From Fen-1362 sp049516395 (GTDB lineage: Bacteria; Planctomycetota; Phycisphaerae; Sedimentisphaerales; Anaerobacaceae): a DNA stretch of 64,000 nucleotides. Below the pieces are notes generated by a model that did not search any database, was not told where the DNA came from, and was given only the letters and a program-made list of their open reading frames with translations. The translations under genes were made by a program, and so were the position numbers. How positions within the stretch are numbered: the first letter of the stretch is position 1; the number at the start of each line of letters is the position of its first letter. This document shows, in pieces, positions 35,838 to 44,788 of the stretch. The DNA is taken from positions 1 through 64,000 of the forward strand of contig JBEKTD010000002.1 in assembly GCA_049516395.1 (NCBI GenBank), read 5' to 3'.

Positions 35838-35933
35838 CTAAGCATCGTTTGGATTGCCTCTGCGCTTGACGAAAAGGGGGTATTCGGGTTAGCATACCGC
35901 AGCGATAGTAAAATAGACGCAATTTCATAACTA

Positions 35934-35982
35934 TGGATTCCCGCTTCCTTCGGCAAGCTCAGGGCAGGTTCGCGGGAATGAC
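35934..35982. repeat. Dispersed repeat before purC
   Basis: GGATTCCCGC and GCGGGAATGACAG enclose CCTTCGGCAAGCTCAGGGCA, a relative of the CCCTTCGAC...GCTCAGGAC phrases at 62583-62609 and 63911-63932. It reaches almost to the purC ribosome site. Confidence 0.55.
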
Positions 35983-36000
35983 AGAATGAAGGGGAAAATG

Positions 36001-36891
36001 ATGGAAGCGGTATTGCAGACGAAAATCGGGAGCGTAGAGCCGAAAAGAGGGAAAGTGCGGGATGTTTATGACTTGGGCGATAAGCTTTTAATCGTAGCAA
36101 CCGACCGCATAAGCGCGTTTGACGTTGTGATGGCCAACCCCATCCCGAAAAAGGGCATTGTGCTGACGCAGATATCGCTTTTCTGGTTCGAGTTTTTGTC
36201 ATCATCAATCAGTCATCACTTAATAGCAACCGACGTGAGCAAGTTCCCGGCCCCATTCAACAAGTTCGAGAAGCAACTGGCAGGCAGAAGTATGTTAGTC
36301 AAGAAGACGAAGGTCTTCCCAATCGAGTGCGTTGTTCGCGGCTATTTAGCAGGGTCGGGGTGGAAGGAATACCAGAAGTCGCAAACGGTTTGCGGAGTAA
36401 AACTGCCCGCTGGAATGAAGCAATGCGAAAAAATAGCTGAGCCGATATTTACGCCCGCGACGAAGGAGGAATTCGGCAAGCACGATGAGAACGTCGATTT
36501 CAACAGGTGCGTTGAGATGATAGGCGATAAAAACGCCAAATACCTGCGAGACAAGAGCATCGATATTTTCAAAAAGGCATCGAAATACGCAGAGTCGAAA
36601 GGGATAATATTAGCCGATACGAAATTCGAGTGGGGCGAAGTCGATGCCCAAACTATTCTTATTGATGAGGTATTGACGCCCGATTCATCGCGATTCTGGC
36701 CCGCGGACAAATACCAGCCGGGCAGAGACCAAGAGAGCTTCGACAAGCAGTTCGTGCGCAATTATCTCGAAGAGATTAAGTTCGATAAATCAGGGCCGGG
36801 CGTGAAACTGCCCGATGACGTCGTCAAAAAGACGGGCGAAAAATACATAGAGGCCTACGAACGCCTGACGGGCAAAAAATTCGGATTCTAA
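36001..36891 (+). CDS. purC: Phosphoribosylaminoimidazole-succinocarboxamide synthase
   Basis: A 296-residue SAICAR synthetase, which joins aspartate to CAIR in purine synthesis. Motifs: GKVRDVYDLGDKLLIVATDR, SAFDVV, VVRGYLAGSGWKEY, FTPATKEEFGKHDENV, and DEVLTPDSSRFWP. It is the longer, yeast-like class (about 300 residues) rather than the 240-residue E. coli class. The ATG at 36001 has AAGGGG at the best distance; two in-frame ATGs lie just before. The methyltransferase gene follows within 6 bases. Confidence 0.95.
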   Translation: MEAVLQTKIGSVEPKRGKVRDVYDLGDKLLIVATDRISAFDVVMANPIPKKGIVLTQISLFWFEFLSSSISHHLIATDVSKFPAPFNKFEKQLAGRSMLVKKTKVFPIECVVRGYLAGSGWKEYQKSQTVCGVKLPAGMKQCEKIAEPIFTPATKEEFGKHDENVDFNRCVEMIGDKNAKYLRDKSIDIFKKASKYAESKGIILADTKFEWGEVDAQTILIDEVLTPDSSRFWPADKYQPGRDQESFDKQFVRNYLEEIKFDKSGPGVKLPDDVVKKTGEKYIEAYERLTGKKFGF

Positions 36892-36896
36892 AATTG

Positions 36897-37661
36897 ATGA
36901 ACGGAACGATTCCCAAACACATTGACTGGCAGAGGTGGATTAAACGCTGGGACCGGATGCAGGATTTCTATATCCCGGCCAGAAAAGAACGATTTGAAAT
37001 AATAGTTCAGCTAATCGCGGATTCCCAGCGGAAGGTCTCACGGGTTTTGGATGTCGGTTGCGGCACAGGCAGCTTGATGATGCCTATTTTGCGGGAATTT
37101 CCGGCTACCGAGGTCTGGGGCGTCGATTTTGATGTTACGCTTCTTGCGCTGGCTGAAAATCGCCTTGCCAAATTCGGCAGGCGGGTAAAATTAGTGCGGG
37201 CGGACATACGTAAAAAAGGGTGGACTGATATTGTCGGCGGACCGTTTGACGCGATTGTTTCCGCGACGGCTTTGCACTGGTTTAGTCCCGCGCAGCTGGG
37301 TCGGCTGTATAAACAGTTCGCCGGGATTCTAAAGCCGGGCGGGATATTTCTGAATGCCGACCACGCCGGCAGTTGCTGCAAAGGGATTCAACGGGATTGG
37401 CAAAACCAAAGGCATCTTTACTCGCGGAATCGCAAAAGGAACGGCGTTGACGACTGGGATGGTTTCTGGCGGGCTTATGGCCGGGCGCTGAAGGTTGATA
37501 TTGCGAAGTTTCGCAAAGAATTGATGGGTTCATGGGTCGGCTCAGAACAGGGCCGGCCGCTTCAATGGCATTTTGAGAAATTGGAGGCGGGCGGATTTGA
37601 GGCTATCGATTGTTTTTGGCGGCTGGAATATGACGCGATATACGGCGGTATTCGAAAATGA
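36897..37661 (+). CDS. Class I SAM-dependent methyltransferase
   Basis: A 254-residue protein with the SAM-binding motif VLDVGCGTGSLMMPIL, an acidic loop WGVDFDVTLLALAE and motif III-like LYKQFAGILKPGGIFLNADH. It belongs to the Methyltransf_11/25 type; the substrate is unknown. It starts 5 bases after purC stops and ends 9 bases before the TMTC-like gene starts, so the three may be cotranscribed. Confidence 0.85.
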   Translation: MNGTIPKHIDWQRWIKRWDRMQDFYIPARKERFEIIVQLIADSQRKVSRVLDVGCGTGSLMMPILREFPATEVWGVDFDVTLLALAENRLAKFGRRVKLVRADIRKKGWTDIVGGPFDAIVSATALHWFSPAQLGRLYKQFAGILKPGGIFLNADHAGSCCKGIQRDWQNQRHLYSRNRKRNGVDDWDGFWRAYGRALKVDIAKFRKELMGSWVGSEQGRPLQWHFEKLEAGGFEAIDCFWRLEYDAIYGGIRK

Positions 37662-37670
37662 AAAGGATAA

Positions 37671-39731
37671 ATGCTTGTTGTTTTCAGTTATCGCAATAGC
37701 TTTATGATTGAACAACTGAACAATCACCGACGTTTGTTGATTTGTATATTTCTCGCGGTTGTCACTTTCGCTGTTTACTTTCCTGTCCGCAATTACGACC
37801 TTGTTCACTTAGACGATGACGTATATGTCAAAGATAACGCGGAGATTAAGTCGGGCCTGAACATCGAGAGTATCAAGTGGGCGTTTACGACGGGGCAGGC
37901 CTCAAACTGGCATCCGTTGACGTGGCTGTCGCTTATGCTGGATTGCGAGTTATTCCGCGCAGCGTCCCTTCCGGGAGGCGTCAAACCCGGTCCTATGCAT
38001 ATAGTCAACGTCCTGTTTCACGTTGCGAACACCATTCTTCTTTTTGTTATTCTGGCCGGTATGACTAAGGGTGTTTGGCAAAGCGCGTTTGTGGCGGGTC
38101 TTTTCGCATTGCATCCGCTGCACGTCGAATCTGTCGCGTGGGTGACAGAACGAAAAGATGTTCTAAGCACGTTGTTCTGGCTTTTGACGATGCTGGCTTA
38201 CGCGCGATATGCCGAGCGTCCGTCGGCGCGGCGATACATCGCTGTGCTGGTTTTGTTCGCTATGGGGCTTTTGGCAAAGCCGATGCTTGTTACGATGCCT
38301 TTTATTTTGCTACTGCTCGATTACTGGCCGCTTGAGCGTTTTCAAAGCTCAAAAATATCGATTCAAAAAGCTCTTCTTGAAAAGATTCCTTTTTTCTGCC
38401 TTTCCGTGGCGTCCAGCATTGTTACAGTAATTGTTCAGCATGGCGCTATGTCGTCGATTTATATGATTCATTTGAATGAGCGTATCATTAACGCGATGGT
38501 ATCTTATGTTTCGTATATCAGCAAAATGTTCTGGCCGGTTGGGCTGGCGGCATTGTACCCGCACCCGGCCGACAGAATACCCGCCGACAAAGCGTTAATT
38601 TGCGCGGCAATACTGATACTGATAACCATAATATGTTTATATTACGTCCGACGACATAAATATTTACTTGTCGGCTGGCTTTGGTATCTGGGCACACTCG
38701 TGCCGGTAATCGGGATAGTGCAGGTCGGCTCTCAGGCGATGGCCGACAGGTACACATACGTTCCGCTTATTGGTATTTTTATAATCATCGCATTCGGCGT
38801 GACGGAGCTATTGAAAGAAAAGCCGTTCAGGAAGATTGTTCTCGGTGTTCTGGCGGGTGTTTCTTTGTCAGCTTGCGCGATTGTTACATCACACCAGTTG
38901 AAGTACTGGAAAGACAGTATAATGCTTTTCGAACATACTCTCGCTGTAACCGAGGGTAACGCCCTTGTGCACAATAATTACGCCAATGTCCTCAATCAGC
39001 TTGGCAGACGTAATGAGGCCGCGGCACACCTTGTTGAGGCGCTGCGGTTTCTCCCGAATTCGCCTGAAATTCAAAATAACTACGGGATCCTTTTGAGGGA
39101 AACGGGCAAATTTGACCAGGCGATAGAGCATTTTAAAATCGCTCTCAAACTAGATCCTGGTTTCAAGCTGACCCATTACGATCTCGGGATTGCCCTGGCA
39201 GCCAAGGGCGATTACGAAGGCGCAATTCAACAATACCAGCTTTATATGGGCACCGCTGTGGATTTGGCTGATATTCGCCAGGATCTGGCGGAAGAATTGA
39301 TCAAAGAGGGAAGGGTCGATGATGCGATGAATCAGTTCCAAAAGGCGATGACTGTCAAGCCGGATTCGGCGGAGGTTCTCAGCAACTTGGGCTATGCCCT
39401 TGCGCAGAGCGGTAAGCCGGATGAGGCGATAAAATACTACAATAAGGCGCTTGCTATTGAGCCGAACAACGTAATTGCGCACGGCCGGTTTGCGCTTGCG
39501 CTGGCGGCGGTAGGCAGAATTGACGAGGCAATCGAGCAGTGCCGGGTTGTTATCGCGGCCAGGCCAGATGACGCCGAGATGCAAAACAACCTCGGTATGC
39601 TGCTTCAGAGGCAGGACAAAATCGACGAGGCGATTGAATGCTATAAAAAGGCCCTGCAAATCGACCCCAAGCTCCAAAAAGCCCGCGAAAACCTCGATTC
39701 CGCCCTTGCCCAAAAACAATCACAACAGTGA
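37671..39731 (+). CDS. TMTC-like TPR membrane protein, copy 1
   Basis: A 686-residue protein with about ten membrane helices in the first 400 residues followed by TPR repeats (about 430-680). The lumen-side loop YDLVHLDDDVYV, the WHPLTWLSLMLDC stretch and FALHPLHVESVAWVTERKDV are the conserved features of TMTC/DUF1736-type proteins, which in animals are O-mannosyltransferases (GT-C fold) with TPRs. Bacterial members are common in planctomycetes and probably glycosylate exported proteins; this is inferred. A paralogue follows, and the 3' ends are almost identical in DNA. Confidence 0.82.
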   Translation: MLVVFSYRNSFMIEQLNNHRRLLICIFLAVVTFAVYFPVRNYDLVHLDDDVYVKDNAEIKSGLNIESIKWAFTTGQASNWHPLTWLSLMLDCELFRAASLPGGVKPGPMHIVNVLFHVANTILLFVILAGMTKGVWQSAFVAGLFALHPLHVESVAWVTERKDVLSTLFWLLTMLAYARYAERPSARRYIAVLVLFAMGLLAKPMLVTMPFILLLLDYWPLERFQSSKISIQKALLEKIPFFCLSVASSIVTVIVQHGAMSSIYMIHLNERIINAMVSYVSYISKMFWPVGLAALYPHPADRIPADKALICAAILILITIICLYYVRRHKYLLVGWLWYLGTLVPVIGIVQVGSQAMADRYTYVPLIGIFIIIAFGVTELLKEKPFRKIVLGVLAGVSLSACAIVTSHQLKYWKDSIMLFEHTLAVTEGNALVHNNYANVLNQLGRRNEAAAHLVEALRFLPNSPEIQNNYGILLRETGKFDQAIEHFKIALKLDPGFKLTHYDLGIALAAKGDYEGAIQQYQLYMGTAVDLADIRQDLAEELIKEGRVDDAMNQFQKAMTVKPDSAEVLSNLGYALAQSGKPDEAIKYYNKALAIEPNNVIAHGRFALALAAVGRIDEAIEQCRVVIAARPDDAEMQNNLGMLLQRQDKIDEAIECYKKALQIDPKLQKARENLDSALAQKQSQQ
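39482..39720. repeat. Near-identical 3' segment shared by the TMTC-like pair (copy 1)
   Basis: About 235 bases encoding the last TPRs match 41569-41796 with only about ten differences, whereas upstream parts of the two genes differ at many codons. The identical stretch includes ATGCAAAACAACCTCGGTAT. Confidence 0.8.
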
Positions 39732-39799
39732 CTTCCCACTGATAGTTAATAAGACCGTGCTAATATTGTTGTCGCAGACAAATATGTTATTATGAAGTG

Positions 39800-41806
39800 A
39801 TGCAGCTTAATCTGAAACAGTATTTGTTCCTCCTTCTATGCACGGGTCTGGCTATAGTTACTCTCGCTGTGTATTGGCCTGTTCACAATCATCAGTTTGT
39901 TAACTATGACGACAATGTCTATGTTACCGAAAACCAAACCATTCACTCGGGCCCGACCTGGCAAAACATCAAATGGGCCTTTACAACGGGCTACGCCTCC
40001 AACTGGCACCCACTGACGTGGCTGTCGCATATGGTTGACTGCCGATTGTTCGGCGTAAGCGCCCCTGCCCACCACATCGTCAATCTTCTTTTCCATATCG
40101 CAAATACTCTTCTGCTGTTAATCGTTCTAAACCGTATGACAAAGCAACTCTGGCCCAGTGCCTTTGTCGCTGCCCTTTTTGCTCTTCATCCCCTACACGT
40201 CGAGTCCGTTGCCTGGGTCGCTGAACGAAAAGACGTTCTTAGCACACTGTTTTGGCTGTTGACGATGCTTGCTTACGCGCGATATGCCGAGCGTCCATCG
40301 GTCGGCCGTTACTTTCTCACACTCGTACTCTTCGTACTTGGCCTTATGTCAAAGCCGATGCTCGTGACGCTGCCGTTTGTTTTGCTTTTGCTCGATTACT
40401 GGCCTCTTGGTCGTCTTTTCAATCCCAGATTCTCAATTATCAGGTTACTTCTGGAAAAACTTCCCTTTATTATTTTGTCTGCCGCATCCAGTATAATCAC
40501 CTTCATCGTCCAGCAAAAAGGCGGTGCTATGGCCGCCATACCCTTCAAAGAACGTATCGCCAACACCGCAATCTCCTATCTGACCTACATTGGTAAAATG
40601 TTCTGGCCAGCGCATCTTGCGGTTCTTTACCCTCATCCTGCCGGCTTTATATCTGCCGCAAAAGCCATTTCTTATGCGCTTACACTAATCCTGATTACTG
40701 CCATTTTACTTTATTACGGCAGACGATACAAATATCTCGCTGTCGGCTGGCTCTGGTATCTTGGGACGCTTGTCCCTGTTATCGGCATCGTTCAGGTCGG
40801 CTCACAGGCAATGGCCGACAGATATGCCTACGTCCCATTAATCGGCCTTTTTGTAATCATCGCCTTTACCATTGCAGAGCTGGCCCCAAAAATTCCTTTC
40901 AGAAAAATCTTCCTAACTGTTCTGGCCGCTGCGGTTCTCATCGCCTGTGTTATTGCCACGTCTATTCAGCTAAAGTTCTGGAAAAACAGCTTCCTGCTTT
41001 TCGAGCATACACTGGCCGTAATCGAAGGTAACAGCATTATGCAAAATAATTCTGCCAACGTTATCATTGACCAAGGCAAACCGGAAAATACCGCCAAGCT
41101 TTTCTCTAAAGCGATCAAATCCATACCCAACTCCCCTGAAATACATAATAACTTCGGAAACGCATTAAGACAGCTTGACAGAAAGGACGAAGCAATAGAA
41201 CACTTTAAGTTTGCCCTTGAGATAGACCCCAACTTTTCTCAAGCACGTTATAATCTCGGATTGACTCTGGCAGACAAGGGAAAATACGATGAGGCAATCG
41301 AGCAATTCAATATTTATCTTGGCTCCGATGTAAATCTTGCCCGATTCCAACAGGACTTAAAACCACTGCTTGTCAAAGAAGGAAGCATCGATGACACTAT
41401 CATCCGGCGACTCAAAAAGACGCTTGCTTCCAAACCGGACTTGGTCGGGTCCATCAGCTACCTCGGCTATGCTCTGGCTCAAAGCGGAAAACCCGACCAA
41501 GCGGTTGAATATTATTATCTGGCCCTTCAAATTGAACCTAATAATATCCTGACTCATGGTCGGCTTGCGCTTGCGCTGGCGGCGGTAGGGAGGATTGATG
41601 AGGCAATCGAGCAGTGCCATGTTGTTATCGCAGCCAGGCCAGATGACGCCGAGATGCAAAACAACCTCGGTATGCTGCTTCAGAGGCAGGATAAAATCGA
41701 AGAGGCGATTGAATGCTATAAAAAGGCCCTGCAAATCGACCCCAAGCTCCAAAAAGCCCGCGAAAACCTCGATTCCGCCCTTGCTCAAAAACAGGCGGGC
41801 AAATAG
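39800..41806 (+). CDS. TMTC-like TPR membrane protein, copy 2
   Basis: A 668-residue paralogue of the preceding gene with the same order: about ten membrane helices, YDDNVYVTENQ loop, WHPLTWLSHMVDC, ALHPLHVESVAWVAERKDV, then TPRs. In both copies the catalytic-loop acidic pair (DDDVYV / YDDNVYV) is kept. Copy 2 has a degraded-looking TPR segment around residues 530-560. Tandem duplication with partial gene conversion at the 3' end explains the identity pattern. No strong ribosome site is visible; an ATG at 39800 follows an in-frame GTG. Confidence 0.82.
   Translation: MQLNLKQYLFLLLCTGLAIVTLAVYWPVHNHQFVNYDDNVYVTENQTIHSGPTWQNIKWAFTTGYASNWHPLTWLSHMVDCRLFGVSAPAHHIVNLLFHIANTLLLLIVLNRMTKQLWPSAFVAALFALHPLHVESVAWVAERKDVLSTLFWLLTMLAYARYAERPSVGRYFLTLVLFVLGLMSKPMLVTLPFVLLLLDYWPLGRLFNPRFSIIRLLLEKLPFIILSAASSIITFIVQQKGGAMAAIPFKERIANTAISYLTYIGKMFWPAHLAVLYPHPAGFISAAKAISYALTLILITAILLYYGRRYKYLAVGWLWYLGTLVPVIGIVQVGSQAMADRYAYVPLIGLFVIIAFTIAELAPKIPFRKIFLTVLAAAVLIACVIATSIQLKFWKNSFLLFEHTLAVIEGNSIMQNNSANVIIDQGKPENTAKLFSKAIKSIPNSPEIHNNFGNALRQLDRKDEAIEHFKFALEIDPNFSQARYNLGLTLADKGKYDEAIEQFNIYLGSDVNLARFQQDLKPLLVKEGSIDDTIIRRLKKTLASKPDLVGSISYLGYALAQSGKPDQAVEYYYLALQIEPNNILTHGRLALALAAVGRIDEAIEQCHVVIAARPDDAEMQNNLGMLLQRQDKIEEAIECYKKALQIDPKLQKARENLDSALAQKQAGK
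41569..41796. repeat. Near-identical 3' segment shared by the TMTC-like pair (copy 2)
   Basis: Partner of 39482-39720. Differences are few and partly synonymous, in contrast to the rest of the gene. Confidence 0.8.
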
Positions 41807-41861
41807 GCGGGCAATTGCCTTGCCGAAAATAACCGTAAACACACGTCCGCCCCTAACTATT

Positions 41862-41889
41862 TTGCTTATCCCGGCGAATCTGCTAATAT
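41862..41889 (+). promoter_or_regulatory. Promoter of Mur-ligase-like gene, shared module
   Basis: TTGCTT, 16 bases, TAATAT. The flanking GTCCGCCCCTAACT upstream and CCCGGCGAATCTG in the spacer resemble the modules at 47097 and 55880. The start would be only a few bases from the ATG at 41900, so the mRNA may be nearly leaderless. Confidence 0.5.
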
Positions 41890-41899
41890 TACACCAACT

Positions 41900-43168
41900 A
41901 TGAGCAGGGCCATTAACAAAATTCTTAAGCCGATAAAGCAGCGAGTGATGTACGAGCTTGCCAAGGGATACAGGCGCACTCTCGACAAGCTCGGCAATGT
42001 TTGCTTCATAGGCATCACCGGAAGCTGCGGCAAAACCACGACCACCGAACTTATCGCCGCAATACTCGCAACGCACGGTCAAACCATAAAGTGCAGCCAC
42101 ACAAACACCGACGAATCAATCGCCAAAACAATCCTGGCCGTCTCACTGAAACACCACTTTTGCGTTAACGAGGTAGCAGCAGGCATACGGGGCCTTATGG
42201 CAAAATCGGTAAAGCTGCTCAAGCCCCATATCGGCGTAGTTACCAACATAGGCCAGGACCACTACACCTTATATCGTACCCTCGAAGCAACCGCTATCGA
42301 CAAATCAAAGCTCGTTTCGGCGCTGCCGCCCGACGGCACAGTGGTGCTAAACGCTGATGACGCCCTCGTCTTCGAGATGCGAAATCGCACAAAAGCCAAG
42401 GTCATTACTTATGGTCTTTCCGCCGAGGCGATGGTTCGCGGAAAAAACATTTCTTGTGCCTGGCCCGATAGAATGTCGCTTGACGTTTGTTTTGAAGGAA
42501 AATGGATTGGCGTTCAAACAAAACTGCTGGGCGAGCACTGGGCACACGCGGTATTGGCTGCGATTGCGACAGGCATTGCCGCAGGAGTCACTGTCGAACA
42601 AGCCATAAAGGCAATTGATGATTTCGAGCCGATGCCCTATAGAATGTACCCTCACCAAACCGCTAAGGGCGTTACACTCATCAGTGACAACTGGAAAGGC
42701 GTGATGTGGACGGTGCCCGCCTCGTTTGATTTTATGCGCAAGGCAAAGGCGCAAAGGAAAATCGCCGTCATAGGGTCAATCTCTGACACTCCCAAAAGTT
42801 TCTTCGACAGGTATAAGCGCATTATCCAGCAAAGCGCCGGCATAGTTGACAAGACAATCTTCGTCGGCGAACATGCCCTTACGGCGCTTCGAGCGAAAAA
42901 GAACCCGCAGGATGACAGCGTCATGGCATTTGAGACACTTTATAAGCTCAATTGCTTTCTGAATGATTACCTAAAACCCGGTGACCTCGTTCTGCTCAAA
43001 GGCGTGGAGAACGTTGACCATCTTCAGCGAATTATCTTAACGCAAACCGGCCGGATTAAACAGGAGAACATCTGCTGGAAAACCGATTGCAGGAAAAAAC
43101 GCCTCTGCGAGAATTGTAAACACCTGCTTGTCCCCGACAAAACCGAGGGAAACAATCAAACCATTTAA
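41900..43168 (+). CDS. Mur-ligase-family protein, unknown substrate
   Basis: A 422-residue ATP-dependent ligase with the Mur fold: P-loop GITGSCGKTTTT at residues 38-49, the central NIGQDHYTLYRTLEATAIDK (a Mur-type NxxxDH element), and GTVVLNADD then a C-terminal domain with ISDNWKG. It is not MurC-F: it has no UDP-MurNAc-binding N-domain and ends in a Cys-rich tail (CWKTDCRKKRLCENCKHL) that could bind zinc. No peptidoglycan gene is near. The substrate is unknown; related stand-alone Mur ligases make poly-amino-acid or small peptide products. Confidence 0.8.
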   Translation: MSRAINKILKPIKQRVMYELAKGYRRTLDKLGNVCFIGITGSCGKTTTTELIAAILATHGQTIKCSHTNTDESIAKTILAVSLKHHFCVNEVAAGIRGLMAKSVKLLKPHIGVVTNIGQDHYTLYRTLEATAIDKSKLVSALPPDGTVVLNADDALVFEMRNRTKAKVITYGLSAEAMVRGKNISCAWPDRMSLDVCFEGKWIGVQTKLLGEHWAHAVLAAIATGIAAGVTVEQAIKAIDDFEPMPYRMYPHQTAKGVTLISDNWKGVMWTVPASFDFMRKAKAQRKIAVIGSISDTPKSFFDRYKRIIQQSAGIVDKTIFVGEHALTALRAKKNPQDDSVMAFETLYKLNCFLNDYLKPGDLVLLKGVENVDHLQRIILTQTGRIKQENICWKTDCRKKRLCENCKHLLVPDKTEGNNQTI

Positions 43169-43223
43169 CTTCACCGCGAATTTGCTATCGTTCACCAATT
43201 CAGGAAATAGGCGAATTATTTTT

Positions 43224-44267
43224 CTAACGCTTATTCGACGGGATACGAACAAGAGACCGGCCTTTTTGCGTCCTCATCCTCAGAGCGTTGAGGAACCGCC
43301 TGCGTATCAATCCTTCGAGACTCGCCGGGCGTTTGGCCGAGGGTAAAGTTATCTGCCCGCCCGCCATATGCTCGTGTCCGCCTCCTGTGCCGAGCTTATG
43401 AACAACCTTATGAGCAACATCGCCCGCATCGAGCGAGCTATCCTGCGTGCGAAAAGAAATAAGAATCTGGTTATTGCAAAAGCCGTAACACATCACCCAG
43501 TCAACCTCCTCGTGTCGCAGGAGAAGGTCCGCCACCTCGCCAATCATATCCGGGTTGTCGATGTCCCCGATATTGCAAACTAAGGCATGCGAGTAAATCC
43601 TCGTATTAGTCAGCGCAGTCGAGAGCATTTGATAATAAGCGGAAGGCACTCGTCCCTGCTGAATCTGGCTGAGCATACGCTTGTTGGCCAGAGGATACAG
43701 CGCTTCAATCGCGTCGATATCCGCCCGCGTGGCCTCCCTGCCGAGGTCCTGCGTATCAGACCTGATACCATAAAGCAGCGCCGTCGCAATCGGCATATCC
43801 GGGGTGATTTTGGCCTCGCGGAGATACTCCCACATAATCGTCGAGGTCGCACCGTAGTTCTCACGAATATCCGCGAAGGCAACACCCCTGCTTGCTTCTA
43901 TCGCGGGATGATGGTCGATGATGATGTCCGGCTGAACGCCTTCGGGCAGCGGATTATTCCCCGCAGCCGGCTGTGTATCGACAAGCGCGATAAGGTCGGA
44001 CTTTTGATGACTGATTTTGTCGAAAGGATAAAACGCAAAGCCAAGATAATGAACCAGCTCGCGGTTTTCCGCACGCCCTATTGTACCGCCATACGCGAAC
44101 CGGCAGTTCAGACCTGCGGTCCTGTTGGCAAGCTCCCTAAGGGCGCACGCCGCGGCTATTGCGTCGGGGTCGGGATTATTCTGCATCACTATCAAAAGCG
44201 ACTCACCCCTCACCCAGAGCGCCCTGAGCTTTTCCAGCCGTTTACGTGTCTCGTTTCGCCTGCTCAT
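43224..44267 (-). CDS. DHH family phosphoesterase (NrnA-like)
   Basis: A 347-residue protein with a DHH domain: NNPDPDAIAAA (Asp33, Asp35), LVDTQ (Asp97), DIIIDHHPAI (Asp128-His129-His130), and a C-terminal DHHA1 domain with GGGHEHMAGGQI. NrnA-type enzymes degrade nano-RNA and may remove the phosphate from pAp; cyclic-dinucleotide-derived pNpN is another substrate in the family. A TATAAT box lies only three bases before the ATG, so the mRNA may be leaderless. It converges with the Mur-ligase-like gene. Confidence 0.88.
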   Translation of the reverse strand: MSRRNETRKRLEKLRALWVRGESLLIVMQNNPDPDAIAAACALRELANRTAGLNCRFAYGGTIGRAENRELVHYLGFAFYPFDKISHQKSDLIALVDTQPAAGNNPLPEGVQPDIIIDHHPAIEASRGVAFADIRENYGATSTIMWEYLREAKITPDMPIATALLYGIRSDTQDLGREATRADIDAIEALYPLANKRMLSQIQQGRVPSAYYQMLSTALTNTRIYSHALVCNIGDIDNPDMIGEVADLLLRHEEVDWVMCYGFCNNQILISFRTQDSSLDAGDVAHKVVHKLGTGGGHEHMAGGQITLPSAKRPASLEGLIRRRFLNALRMRTQKGRSLVRIPSNKR

Positions 44268-44788
44268 CGTATTATATTAGACCATTTACCCTCCGCGCAC
44301 CGCAACTGTTTTTCCGAAAATTGACGTTCATAAATTTGGCTTTCAATTGCCCCCCGCAAATCTGGTGTCATTCCGCAACCTGCTTATCCCTACTGAAATT
44401 ATTTTCCAGAGTCAAAAAATAACCTTATGCAAAGATTTCTATCTTCGATAGCATCTTCGCTTGTGTAATTTATGCCTAAATGCCCTAAGCAGTGCTTCCA
44501 AAATAAGTTATTACTCATTTGAGAGCTTTGATAGATACAACATAAACCGCAAATATCGTGCCGAACAAAATTATATCCTTGTTAAGTTATCATTGTATAT
44601 AGTCGACAGCTATTGTGGGGTTGTACTTGACGATTCAAATTTGCTTGGACAAAAAAGGTCAATGGAAATCGAAATTTGTGTTGTAGGCGCGCACAACCGC
44701 GTTTTCGGTACTGCTAATCACCTTGGAAGTCAGCAAAGAGCGTCTGACAAGCACATGGGATAACAATTAAGAAATGGAAGGTAAAACC
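44268..44788. other. Intergenic region before metallophosphoesterase
   Basis: A 521-base AT-rich gap. A 100-codon frame at 44461-44763 has no ribosome site and no recognisable sequence; I do not call it. A TATAAT box for the DHH gene lies at 44271-44276 (minus strand). A degenerate trace of the shared promoter module (CCCCCCGCAAATCTGGTGTC) lies at 44359-44378. Confidence 0.4.
44271..44276 (-). promoter_or_regulatory. -10 box of DHH gene, possible leaderless start
   Basis: Perfect TATAAT on the minus strand, three bases before the ATG. No convincing -35 is seen at 16-18 bases. The same TATAATACGATG string occurs at 9603-9614. Confidence 0.4.

Noticed and set aside
44461..44763. 100-codon plus-strand frame before the metallophosphoesterase gene
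   Set aside because: No ribosome site, no recognisable pattern, and it lies in an AT-rich gap with atypical composition; likely chance.
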